A DNA stretch of 64,000 nucleotides from Bryobacterales bacterium (GTDB taxonomy: Bacteria; Acidobacteriota; Terriglobia; Bryobacterales; Bryobacteraceae): assembly GCA_016716385.1 (NCBI GenBank), contig JADJWL010000015.1:1-64000 (forward strand), in the 5' to 3' direction. Below the pieces are notes generated by a model. It had not been told where the DNA came from. It made no database searches and worked only from the letters and a program-made list of their open reading frames with translations. How positions within the stretch are numbered: position 1 is the stretch's first letter; every line of letters starts with the position of its first letter. A program made the position numbers and the translations under genes. Shown here piece by piece: positions 25,804 through 33,226 of the stretch.

Positions 25804-26583
25804 CTACCTTCCCACCACTCCCGTGAGCGGGCTGCTGGCGCTGGCGTAGAGCTTTCTCTGCATGCGGCCCGATTCGTAAGCGAGGCGTCCGGCTTCCACC
25901 GCGAGCTTCATCGCCTCGGCCATCTTGACGGATTCCTCGGCTTCCGCAATCGCCGTATTCAGCAGCACGGCGTCAGCCCCGAGTTCCATTGCAATCGCCG
26001 CATCGGAAGCCGTTCCGACGCCGGCGTCGACGATGAGCGGCACTTCCGTGATCATCTCGCGCAGGATGCGCAGGTTGGTCATGTTTTGAATCCCCAGCCC
26101 GGATCCGATCGGGGCGGCCAGCGGCATAACCGCGGCGGCGCCGGCATCGATCAGCTTGCGCGCGTTGACGAGGTCGTCGTTGGTATAGGGCAGAACGACG
26201 AAGCCTTCCTTGACCAGCACACGCGTGGCTTCAAGCAAACCCTCGTTGTCCGGAAACAGCGTTTTGGGATCGCCGATCACTTCGAGCTTCACCCAATGGG
26301 ACAGACCCACCTCCCGCGCGAGCCGCGCCGTGCGGATCGCGTCGTCAGCGGTGTAGCAGGCGGCGGTGTTCGGCAGGATGAAGACCTTGTCGCGATCGAT
26401 GTAGTCGAGAAGCGATTCCTGGGTTTTGTCTGTCAGATTGACGCGTCGCACCGCGACCGTGACGACCTCGGTGCCGGACGCCGCGTGGCAGCGGGCCATC
26501 TCCTGGTTGGAACGGTACTTGCCGGTGCCCACGAACAGGCGGGAGCGGAACTGGCGATCCGCTATGGTGAGGAGTTCGGACAT
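25804..26583 (-). CDS. thiG: Thiazole synthase
   Basis: A 259-aa TIM-barrel enzyme that makes the thiazole phosphate of thiamine from DXP, dehydroglycine and ThiS thiocarboxylate. Motifs: FVGTGKY near 18, GTEVVTVAVRR near 37, the Schiff-base Lys99 in HWVKLEVIGD, PLAAPIGSGLGIQN near 170 and VDAGVGTASDAAIAMELGADAVLLNTA near 200, the phosphate-binding end of the barrel. Length and motifs are complete. No thiS, thiF or thiH is adjacent, and no TPP riboswitch fits in the 26 bases upstream. The -10-like box just before the ATG suggests a leaderless mRNA. Its stop codon is one base from the converging HlyD gene. Confidence 0.97.
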   Translation of the reverse strand: MSELLTIADRQFRSRLFVGTGKYRSNQEMARCHAASGTEVVTVAVRRVNLTDKTQESLLDYIDRDKVFILPNTAACYTADDAIRTARLAREVGLSHWVKLEVIGDPKTLFPDNEGLLEATRVLVKEGFVVLPYTNDDLVNARKLIDAGAAAVMPLAAPIGSGLGIQNMTNLRILREMITEVPLIVDAGVGTASDAAIAMELGADAVLLNTAIAEAEESVKMAEAMKLAVEAGRLAYESGRMQRKLYASASSPLTGVVGR

Positions 26584-26589
26584 GCCTCT

Positions 26590-26595
26590 AGTGTA
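26590..26595 (-). promoter_or_regulatory. thiG: -10 box of thiG
   Basis: On the minus strand GCGCTACACT reads into TACACT, which ends 6 bases before the ATG. Transcription would begin at or next to the start codon, so thiG is probably leaderless. No -35 recognised. Confidence 0.5.
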
Positions 26596-26609
26596 GCGCC
26601 GCCTCCACG

Positions 26610-27332
26610 CTACAGATCGGCGCGAAACGGACTGAAGTCGGAGCCGCGGTCAAACACCTCGACGCCCTCCTTGCGCTTGAGGAAATTCACGATCAGATAG
26701 GTCAGCGGCGTCGCGGCCGCCTCGTAGATCACCTTGCCGACATACCCCGAGATCATCAGTGCAGCCAGGGTCGAAAGCGGCTGCTCCGGCCAGAAGATCA
26801 GCGTGATGACGATCACGGTGTCGACCGCCTGGCCGACCACGGTGGACCCGATCGTACGCATCCACAGGTGGCGGCCTCCGGTGAGCAGCTTCATCTTCGC
26901 CATGACGAAGGAGTTGGCGAACTCCCCGGCCCAGTAAGCGATCAGGCTGGCGATCACCAGCCGCGGGACGAAGTTGAACACCTTCTCGAAGACCGCCTGG
27001 TCGGTCCACGTGGGTGCGGCCGGAAGATGCACGACCGCCAAGCCCATCACCGCGAGCAGGCCGGAGGCAAAGAATCCGACCCAGATGGCGCGCCGCGATC
27101 CCGCATACCCATACACCTCGGTGAACACGTCGCCAAAGATGTAGGTGATAGGGAACAGCAGTTGCGCTCCGCTCAAGGTGAGCGGTCCGATCTGCGTGAT
27201 CTTGGGCGCAATCAGGTTGGAGATCAGCAGAATGACGACGAAGAAGTGGACCAGAAGGTCGTAGTACTTGAACCGGCGCAACGACCCGGGTTCGCTACTG
27301 GAATCTAGGACGGCAAGCGTGGTGGAACTCAT
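26610..27332 (-). CDS. yhhQ: Queuosine precursor transporter (YhhQ/VUT family)
   Basis: A 240-aa polytopic inner-membrane protein. The ATG at 27332 overlaps the stop of the upstream gene (ATGA); a longer frame starting 30 codons earlier is rejected because it overlaps that gene further. Family features: ISNLIAPKI after TM1, LFPITYIFGDVFTEVYGY near 75, RRAIWVGF, FVPRLVIASLIAYWAGEFANSFVMAKMK near 130-160 and GSTVVGQAVDTVIVITLIFW near 175. Characterised YhhQ proteins import the queuosine precursors preQ0 or preQ1. No preQ1 riboswitch or queuosine gene lies nearby, so the substrate is assigned by family only. Twelve-plus charged residues form the C-terminal tail. Confidence 0.9.
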   Translation of the reverse strand: MSSTTLAVLDSSSEPGSLRRFKYYDLLVHFFVVILLISNLIAPKITQIGPLTLSGAQLLFPITYIFGDVFTEVYGYAGSRRAIWVGFFASGLLAVMGLAVVHLPAAPTWTDQAVFEKVFNFVPRLVIASLIAYWAGEFANSFVMAKMKLLTGGRHLWMRTIGSTVVGQAVDTVIVITLIFWPEQPLSTLAALMISGYVGKVIYEAAATPLTYLIVNFLKRKEGVEVFDRGSDFSPFRADL

Positions 27333-28579
27333 GTCTGGGACGATCCCTGATCCCATTGGATGCTGTGATCCGAGGTCACGGCCCAAAGACCTGGGGGCGA
27401 ATCGAGACGGAAGAACGACCATGGTCCGGGGATCCAGGGGTACCGTTCGATGACGGATTCGTCAACGGGCACACCGAGACCAGGGCCTCGCGGGACGGCG
27501 AGCTGGCCGTCCGAGATCTCGAGCGGCTCGGCAAGGATCTCGGTGGCTAGCGGGAACGGGTACATACTGCGGACCCGGCTGCTCGAATATACCGGGTACT
27601 CCAGCCACTCGACGACCGATTCCGGCCAGCAGATGCCGAGATGCGCGGCGGCAATCACTTCGAGGTCAGTCCCCCAGCAGTGGAAAGCGAACTTGAGGCC
27701 GGCGTGGTCGAGTTCGCCGAACAGCCGGCGTCCCATGGCGAAGCCGCCCTGACAGCAGACATCCATCTGGACATAGTCCGCGCCACCCGTCCGGATGAGG
27801 TCGAGGTAGCTTTCCTCGGAAGGCTCGTGCTCGCCGGTGGCGATCGGGAGGATATCGAGGGCGCGAAGCCGGCTGTAGGCGTCATGGTCGTCGGGTGGCA
27901 GCGGTTCCTCAAGCCACGCGGCGTCGCATTCGGCGAGTTCGCGCGCCAGCCGCTCGACAGTTTCGGCGGTGTAGCTGCGGTCGCCCATGCGCCACCAGGT
28001 GTGGGCGTCGATCATGAGGTCGATCGAAGGGCCCACGGCGCGGCGGACGGCGCGGACCGCCTCGATATCGCGCTCCGGCCCGAGGCCGGGCCGCATCTTG
28101 TACGCTGGAAATCCGAGTGCGGCGATCGCGGCCGCTTCCTCGGCATACCGTTCGGGGCTCTGGTACATGCCGGCGCTTCCGTAGAGCCGGATGTGATCGC
28201 GGACGCGGCCTCCCACCAGTTCCGACAGCGGTACTCCACGGGCTTGAGCAGCCAGGTCGTAGAGCGCGACTTCGACCGCGCAGTAGGTCTTGCGCAGGTG
28301 CGGCGTCGTACCCGGTCCATCGAAGAACTGCACGCGCAGGGCGTCGGGATCCGCTACGGCGTGACCTTCGAGGAAGGGACCGATCACTTGGGAGATTGCC
28401 TCCTGCGCCGCTTCGCTCCCGGGACCCGGAGCATAGCCGACAAGCCCGTTGCTGCTCTCGACCCGGATCAGCATGGCATCGCGCTTGACGATGGTGCGCT
28501 CTCCGCCGTGGAAGGTGAGCTTCAGCGGCTCCGGGAGGGCGTAGGACATCAGAAATGAGCGGACCTGGGCAATCTTCAT
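27329..28579 (-). CDS. Mandelate racemase/muconate lactonizing enzyme family protein
   Basis: A 416-aa enolase-superfamily enzyme without a signal peptide. It has the N-terminal capping domain (1-125) and a barrel with Lys161-x-Arg163 in AYKMRPG, metal ligands Asp191 (IDAHTWW), Glu224 (WLEEPLP) and Glu250 (ATGEHEP), Asp273 (QMDVCCQGG) and His300 (FAFHCWGTD). The Asp-x-His and distal His-Asp pair place it in the mandelate racemase subgroup, whose members are mostly sugar-acid dehydratases or racemases. The product is therefore probably a dehydratase of an aldonic or uronic acid, substrate unknown. It overlaps the queuosine-transporter gene by 4 bases with no obvious functional link. Confidence 0.9.
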   Translation of the reverse strand: MKIAQVRSFLMSYALPEPLKLTFHGGERTIVKRDAMLIRVESSNGLVGYAPGPGSEAAQEAISQVIGPFLEGHAVADPDALRVQFFDGPGTTPHLRKTYCAVEVALYDLAAQARGVPLSELVGGRVRDHIRLYGSAGMYQSPERYAEEAAAIAALGFPAYKMRPGLGPERDIEAVRAVRRAVGPSIDLMIDAHTWWRMGDRSYTAETVERLARELAECDAAWLEEPLPPDDHDAYSRLRALDILPIATGEHEPSEESYLDLIRTGGADYVQMDVCCQGGFAMGRRLFGELDHAGLKFAFHCWGTDLEVIAAAHLGICWPESVVEWLEYPVYSSSRVRSMYPFPLATEILAEPLEISDGQLAVPRGPGLGVPVDESVIERYPWIPGPWSFFRLDSPPGLWAVTSDHSIQWDQGSSQT

Positions 28580-28611
28580 GAGGATTTGGGATCAGGATAC
28601 CAGAGAGCACT

Positions 28612-29187
28612 TCACGCCGCCGCCATCATCGCCCTCCCCTGCGCCCCGAACCGGGCTTTGGCCCGTGTCTTGATCTGCCGGAACTGGTCGTAGGTGAGCG
28701 CCATTTCGCGGCAGATCGTCTCCCACGGCTCTTCCCGCAAGTAAAAGCGCACCAGCACCTCACGCTGCTTTTCGCTCAATCCCAGCAACGCCCTGCGCAT
28801 CATGGTTTCCTGCTCCTTACGCAGGAGGCGGTGCTCGGGATCAACCATCTCCGGAGGCGCCGGCAGATGGACACTGTCCAAACTCTCGGTCCGTGGCGAT
28901 TTGACTGCAAACTTGGCGGCGTCGGCCGACCGGCGGCGAACGATCGTCCGCACGAATGCAAATAGACACTCCGGGTCCCGCAGATCACCCCGCCGGAGCG
29001 TCCCCATTAGCAGCAGGAACGCGTCCTGGATCCGATCTTCGAGGTCCTCCACGCCTCCATGACGCAGACAGAGCAGCCGGATGCCGCGATACAACAGTTG
29101 GTAGAGTTGCTCTTCCGCTCCCCGGTCTCCCCCTCGAATGCGCTCCACCAAGTCCGGGCGCCATGCGGCGCGAAACGACGTTTCCAT
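28612..29187 (-). CDS. RNA polymerase sigma factor, ECF type
   Basis: A 191-aa protein with the two-domain plan of group 4 sigma factors. Region 2 covers about 14-95 (AEEQLYQLLYRGIRLLCLRHG, LEDRIQDAFLLLMGTLRRGDL, FAFVRTIVRRRSAD). A linker of about 30 residues follows. Region 4 covers about 125-180 (LGLSEKQREVLVRFYLREEPWETICREMALTYDQFRQIKTRAKARFG). No anti-sigma factor gene is adjacent. The 5' leader carries a hairpin with the Shine-Dalgarno in its loop, so translation may be controlled. It is divergent from the TIGR02206 gene across 152 bases that also hold a TGTCGCGACA palindrome. Confidence 0.9.
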   Translation of the reverse strand: METSFRAAWRPDLVERIRGGDRGAEEQLYQLLYRGIRLLCLRHGGVEDLEDRIQDAFLLLMGTLRRGDLRDPECLFAFVRTIVRRRSADAAKFAVKSPRTESLDSVHLPAPPEMVDPEHRLLRKEQETMMRRALLGLSEKQREVLVRFYLREEPWETICREMALTYDQFRQIKTRAKARFGAQGRAMMAAA

Positions 29188-29194
29188 GATTGGC

Positions 29195-29224
29195 CCTTGC
29201 CCTCGCTACCTCCTTTGGGCAAGG
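29195..29224 (-). promoter_or_regulatory. Leader hairpin presenting the Shine-Dalgarno of the sigma-factor gene
   Basis: On the minus strand an exact 8-bp stem, CCTTGCCC paired with GGGCAAGG, encloses a 14-base loop AAAGGAGGTAGCGA holding AGGAGGT. The ATG at 29187 follows the stem by 7 bases. Linear spacing from Shine-Dalgarno to ATG is about 20 bases, too long to be optimal. Confidence 0.5.
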
Positions 29225-29241
29225 TGGATACCAAACGGCTA

Positions 29242-29251
29242 TGTCGCGACA
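29242..29251. promoter_or_regulatory. Palindrome TGTCGCGACA, possible operator
   Basis: A perfect 10-bp inverted repeat in the divergent spacer between the sigma-factor gene and the TIGR02206 gene. It could bind a dimeric regulator, but no second copy was noticed and no candidate regulator is adjacent. Confidence 0.25.
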
Positions 29252-29339
29252 AATGTGTGACTTGGCTGGGAAGATCTCACTGACTTGTTCCGAAGCGGAC
29301 CGGCGGCCATGCCACAATGAAACGGGACGTGAAACAGCC

Positions 29340-29995
29340 ATGGACTTCCAGCTTTTCGGTCCGCTGCATCTGGCGATTCTGGCATCTCCGCCGCTGGCAG
29401 CCTGGACGCTCGCGCGGTGGGCAGGCGCGGGGCGGGTGGTCCGCTGGAGTTTCGGGGCGTTTCTGGCGGCGAACGAACTGGCTTGGTATGCCTACAGGCT
29501 TCAGATCGAAGGGTTCCGGTTTCCGGAGGCGCTGCCACTCAACCTGTGTGATGCCACGCTCTGGTTGACGGTGGCGGCAGCCTTCACCCTGCGGCGCTGG
29601 TGCGTGGAGCTGGCGTTCTATTGGAGCGTTGGGGGCGGCGGCATGGCGATGCTCACGCCGGACCTGTGGGCTCCTGCCCCGCCTATCCGACGATCTACTT
29701 CTTCTGCGCGCACGGCGGAGCGATCGCGTGCAGTCTGTACCTGATCTGGAGCCGGCAGGTGAGGCCGCGGCCGCACTCGCCGTGGTTCGCGTTCGGTGCT
29801 TTAGCCGCCTTCGCCGCGTTCACCGGGTTGTTCAACGTCGTCTACCACACCAACTACATGTACCTGTGCGAGAAGCCGGACGCGGCATCCATCCTGGACT
29901 ACTTCGGACCATGGCCATGGTACCTGCTGCCTTCGGCCGGGCTCGGAATCCTGTTGTTTCTCGCGTTGGGCTGGCGTTTCCGGCGTCCGCGGTAG
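29340..29995 (+). CDS. TIGR02206 (YwaF-like) membrane protein, frameshifted
   Basis: Two overlapping frames together make one typical TIGR02206 membrane protein of about 218 aa. The first, from the ATG at 29340, gives FQLFGPLHLAILASPPLAAW, ANELAWYAYRLQ, LPLNLCDATLWLTVAAAFTL and GGGMAMLTPDLWAPAP. The second gives PAYPTIYFFCAHGGAIACSL, NVVYHTNYMYLCEKPDA and PWPWYLLPSAGLG. Adding one C to the CCCC at 29677-29680 joins them as DLWAPAPAYPTIYFF, the expected family reading. Several hydrophobic helices are present; function is unknown in the family. The break is either a consensus error in a C run or a recent inactivation. Confidence 0.82.
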
Positions 29996-29998
29996 TTC

Positions 29999-31153
29999 CT
30001 ACTCTTCCGCGTGCGCGGGTTCTTCGGCCTGGATGGCCTCCGGAATCTTCTCCTGCCCGACGATATGAATACCAAAGGCCTCCAACGCGACTACTTTGCG
30101 CGGGTGGTTGGTGAGGAGGCGGATCGTATGCAGACCGAGATCGGACAGGATCTGGGCGCCAATGCCGCTTTCGTACTGCAGCTGGCGCTGCCCGGCGGCA
30201 TTGGCCTTGGTGTGGGCCACGATCCGTCCGGCATCGACTTGAAAACCTGGCGCCGTGTGATGGAGGTAGACGACAACGCCCGCGCCCTCGGCGGCGATGC
30301 GGGCCATAGCGCCATCCAGAGTCGGGCCGCAGGGGCAGGAGGCGGCATGGAACAGGGCGCCGAAGGTGCAGTGCGCCTGCATGCGCACCAGCACCTCCTC
30401 ACGGCCGGCGATCTCGCCGTGGATGAGAGCGAGGTGGGCGCCGGGGAGTTCGCTGTGGGCGTGCGCGTCGCTCTGGTAGGCGATGGCCCGGAACGGTCCG
30501 TGTACGGTTTCGACGAAACCCTCGCCGGTGCGGCGCACGCAGCGCTCGTGGCGCAGCCTGTAGCGGATCAACTCCGCTACCGAAATCATGAGCAGCCCGT
30601 GCCGCGCGCAGAAGGTTTCGAGTTCGGGCACGCGCGCCATCGTCCCATCGTCGTTCATGATTTCGCAGATGACGCCGGCCGGTGTGAGTCCGGCAAGGCG
30701 GGCGAGGTCGACGGCGGCCTCGGTCTGGCCCGCGCGCACAAGCACCCCGCCGTCGCGCGCGCGCAGGGGAAACATATGGCCGGGGCGGGCGAGGTCCGTG
30801 GCCGCGGACTTGGGATCGATGCAGGTGAGGATGGTGCGCGTGCGGTCGGCCGCCGAGATGCCGGTGGTGACGCCTTCGCGGGCGTCCACGGGCTCGCAAA
30901 AGGCGGTCCCGAACTGTGAGGTGTTCTGATGCGAAATGAGCGGGAGGCGGAGCTGGTCGCAGCGTTCGGCGGTGAGCGCCACGCAGATGAGACCGCGTCC
31001 GTGCGTCGCCATGAAGTTGATGATCTGCGGAGTGACTTTGTCCGCCGCGACCGTGAGATCGCCCTCGTTTTCCCTGTCTTCGTCGTCGACGACGACAATC
31101 ATGTTGCCGGCGCGCATTGCTTCGACCGCAGCCGGGATGGAGGCGAAGGGCAT
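29999..31153 (-). CDS. ribBA: DHBP synthase fused to a degenerate GTP cyclohydrolase II domain (RibBX-like)
   Basis: The protein has 384 aa. Residues 1-205 are an intact 3,4-dihydroxy-2-butanone-4-phosphate synthase (RibB): VVVDDEDRENEGDL (21-33), HQNTSQFGTAF near 75-85, RPGHMFPLRA with His126, and GQTEAAVDLARLAG. This half should convert ribulose 5-phosphate to the riboflavin precursor. Residues 206-384 have the GTP cyclohydrolase II fold and keep the zinc Cys triad Cys262, Cys273, Cys275 (C-x10-C-x-C), GIGAQILSDLG and LLTNHPRK. The RQEGRGIG motif is replaced by HHTAPGF (298-304), and the catalytic Asp-x-Arg-x-Tyr before GIGAQIL by LQYES. The second domain is therefore probably inactive as a cyclohydrolase, as described for RibBX proteins. 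No FMN riboswitch is seen upstream. Confidence 0.88.
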   Translation of the reverse strand: MPFASIPAAVEAMRAGNMIVVVDDEDRENEGDLTVAADKVTPQIINFMATHGRGLICVALTAERCDQLRLPLISHQNTSQFGTAFCEPVDAREGVTTGISAADRTRTILTCIDPKSAATDLARPGHMFPLRARDGGVLVRAGQTEAAVDLARLAGLTPAGVICEIMNDDGTMARVPELETFCARHGLLMISVAELIRYRLRHERCVRRTGEGFVETVHGPFRAIAYQSDAHAHSELPGAHLALIHGEIAGREEVLVRMQAHCTFGALFHAASCPCGPTLDGAMARIAAEGAGVVVYLHHTAPGFQVDAGRIVAHTKANAAGQRQLQYESGIGAQILSDLGLHTIRLLTNHPRKVVALEAFGIHIVGQEKIPEAIQAEEPAHAEE

Positions 31154-31188
31154 GTCCCCATTTTCGCACTGCCCCGCGCACCCTCGCG

Positions 31189-32145
31189 ATGAACTACTAC
31201 GAGGAACTCGGCCTGGAGCGGAACGCGAGCGACGCCGCGATTCGAGACGCGTACCGGAAGCTGTGCCGGCTACTGCATCCTGATCAGTACGAAGGGGACG
31301 CGGCGCTGCGGCGCCTGGCTGAATGCCAGATGCGGCGGCTCAACGAGGTCCACGAGACGCTGGCCGATCCGGCACGCCGCGCCGCCTACGATGAGAGCCT
31401 GCGGGCCGGCCCCGTGCAGGCCGGGCGGATGCCGCCGTGGAGCCGGTTCACCGAACCGGGAGTCTGGGCGCCTCTGACCGTATGGGGCATTGCGGCGGTG
31501 ATGGGACTCACATTGATGGTGCTCCTCGTCCCTGGCCAGCCTGTGGCCGAGGTGCGTTATGTGCCGGCGGCAGCAGAGCCTGCCGCACCCGCGCAACCGC
31601 CCAGACCGCACCGCCCGACAAGGCGCCGGAGCGCAACCGCCACTCCTGTTGCGGGCAGTGTGCCGGACCCGCCGGCTTACTGGGAACCACTACCCGTTGC
31701 CCCGCATGTCCCGCAGGTTGAGCCACCGCCGATCCGGCAGCCGGCGGCCGGTCCGGTTCGGGCGCCCGAGGCGACGGATGCGTCCGAGGGTCTAGGGGGT
31801 ACATGGTTCTACCCCAAGGCAGACCGGACGCCCGATTCGTCGCTGTACCCACCCGAGTTCATCGAAGCCGTCATCGCCGAGAAAGACGGGATGCTGCGCG
31901 GGCGCTACCGGGCGCGCTACCGTGTCGGCGACCGTGCTATCTCGCCCAACGTGTCCTTTCGCTTCGAGGGCGCGACGGATGGAAGACAGTTGACCTGCCC
32001 GTGGATCGGGCAAGGTGGATCGCGCGGCGAGGTAACCTTGCGGTTGCTTGCGCAGACGCGTCTGGAGGTGGTCTGGACCGCTGAAGAGCTTGGGCACGAG
32101 ATGGGCCTCATTTCCGGGCGAGCGATCCTCGTCCGGCGTCCCTGA
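31189..32145 (+). CDS. Membrane-anchored J-domain protein
   Basis: The product has 318 aa from the ATG at 31189, which puts NYYEELGLERNASDAAIRDA at the very N-terminus as in DnaJ proteins. The J domain covers 1-65 with HPD in LLHPDQY, so it should stimulate a DnaK ATPase. A single hydrophobic segment follows (VWGIAAVMGLTLMVLLVPG, near 103-121), then a Pro/Ala-rich linker with RPHRPTRRR and a C-terminal domain of about 110 residues (GLGGTWFYPKADRTP, EFIEAVIAEKDGMLRGRYRARY, GEVTLRLLAQTRLEVVW) that looks like an all-beta fold. The G/F and zinc-finger regions of DnaJ are absent. Topology with J domain inside and beta domain outside is inferred. It is divergent from ribBA, 35 bases apart. Confidence 0.8.
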   Translation: MNYYEELGLERNASDAAIRDAYRKLCRLLHPDQYEGDAALRRLAECQMRRLNEVHETLADPARRAAYDESLRAGPVQAGRMPPWSRFTEPGVWAPLTVWGIAAVMGLTLMVLLVPGQPVAEVRYVPAAAEPAAPAQPPRPHRPTRRRSATATPVAGSVPDPPAYWEPLPVAPHVPQVEPPPIRQPAAGPVRAPEATDASEGLGGTWFYPKADRTPDSSLYPPEFIEAVIAEKDGMLRGRYRARYRVGDRAISPNVSFRFEGATDGRQLTCPWIGQGGSRGEVTLRLLAQTRLEVVWTAEELGHEMGLISGRAILVRRP

Positions 32146-32150
32146 GGCGC

Positions 32151-32156
32151 TATAAT
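32151..32156 (+). promoter_or_regulatory. Consensus -10 box (TATAAT) upstream of the TauE gene
   Basis: GCGCTATAATCGG begins just after the J-protein stop codon. The hexamer is a perfect -10, but no -35 is recognisable 16-18 bases upstream. Transcription from about 32163 would include the 11-codon leader frame. Confidence 0.5.
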
Positions 32157-32171
32157 CGGCGGGACAACCCT

Positions 32172-32207
32172 ATGTACCTGCCACGGGAGGCGGCCGTCCC
32201 CGCTTGA
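32172..32207 (+). other. Possible 11-codon leader peptide
   Basis: An ATG 16 bases after the TATAAT box opens the frame MYLPREAAVPA. Its TGA overlaps the TTG start of the TauE gene as TTGA. The GGGAGG that would serve the TauE gene lies inside this frame. It could couple translation, but it may be chance. Confidence 0.25.
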
Positions 32208-33226
32208 GAGCATTTCTGGAACGCACGGGGCTGGCCGGTCCCCGCATGCGCTGGTGGTTTCTCTATATCGGCGTCTTCTATGTCTGCTGGCTCGCCGTGA
32301 TGGCGGGGCAGAACCGCTGGAGCGAGGTGGCCTCCCACTGGCCGATTTCGGTGGTGATGACCTTCGGGTCGCTCGTGGCCGGCTCGACGCCGATGGGGGG
32401 AGGAACGGTGGCGTTTCCCTTCCTCGTCCTGGTTTTCGGCCAGCCGCCGTCGATGGGCCGGAACTTCGGACTGACGATTCAGGCGCTGGGCATGACCTCC
32501 GCCATGATCTTCATTCTGTGCCGCCGTACGCCGATCCAGAGCGCGATCCTGGCCTGGACAGCCGCCGGAGCCGTCGCCGGCCTGCTCGCCGGCACGTTTC
32601 TGATTGCGCCGTGGCTGGCGGCCAACACCGTCAAGCTTGCCTTTTCCTGCCTCTGGATGAGCTTCGGCATGCTGACCCTGGCCAAGAACGTGGAGATCTG
32701 TTCGCTCGTGGGAGCCCCTCGGATCGCTGGAGCCGCGGCGATGCGCGCCGGACTCGCGGTCGGGGCGGCGGGCGGCATCACGACGGCCCTGATCGGTGTC
32801 GGCGTCGAGATGATGACCTACACCACGCTGGTCCTGCTCTACCGCAACGATCTAAAGGTGGCGGTGCCGACGGCGGTGTCGGGCATGGCCCTGGCGTCGG
32901 TCCTGGGTACGGCGCTGCACCTGGCGATGGGCGACATCGAGCCCTCGGTGTGGTCCAACTGGCTGGCGGCCGCGCCGATAGTCGTTCTAGGGGCGCCCGC
33001 GGGCGCGTTCCTTGTCTCTGTGATCCCGCGCGTCCGGACGCTGTTCTTCATCTCGTTGCTCTGCGTGACCCAGTTTGTGTGGACGCTCTATCACGTTGGA
33101 CCGTCCGGAGCGGAATGGGCGTTCGTGGCCGTGTCGCTGGGAGCGGCGGCGGCCATTTTCACCGCGCTCTACCGCAGGGGCAAATCCGCCGTTCCCAAAC
33201 CCGAACTCGAAAGGATACTCTCATGA
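32204..33226 (+). CDS. Sulfite exporter TauE/SafE family membrane protein
   Basis: A 340-aa protein with eight or nine hydrophobic segments. The TTG start at 32204 has GGGAGG 13 bases upstream; an ATG at 32246 is the alternative. Family repeats: VAGSTPMGGGTVAFPFLVLVFG near 60-82 in the first half and AAGGITTALIGVGVEMMTYT near 187-207 in the second, with DLKVAVPTAVSGMALASVLGTALH following. TauE/SafE proteins move sulfite, sulfoacetate or other small organosulfur anions; the substrate cannot be read here. It overlaps the GlcG-type gene by 4 bases (ATGA), so the two form an operon from the TATAAT box. Confidence 0.88.
   Translation: MRAFLERTGLAGPRMRWWFLYIGVFYVCWLAVMAGQNRWSEVASHWPISVVMTFGSLVAGSTPMGGGTVAFPFLVLVFGQPPSMGRNFGLTIQALGMTSAMIFILCRRTPIQSAILAWTAAGAVAGLLAGTFLIAPWLAANTVKLAFSCLWMSFGMLTLAKNVEICSLVGAPRIAGAAAMRAGLAVGAAGGITTALIGVGVEMMTYTTLVLLYRNDLKVAVPTAVSGMALASVLGTALHLAMGDIEPSVWSNWLAAAPIVVLGAPAGAFLVSVIPRVRTLFFISLLCVTQFVWTLYHVGPSGAEWAFVAVSLGAAAAIFTALYRRGKSAVPKPELERILS

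Noticed and set aside
26584..26609. TPP riboswitch before thiG
   Set aside because: Only 26 bases separate thiG from the neighbouring gene and a -10 box abuts the ATG, leaving no room.
31154..31188. FMN riboswitch before the riboflavin gene
   Set aside because: The divergent spacer is 35 bases, far too short.
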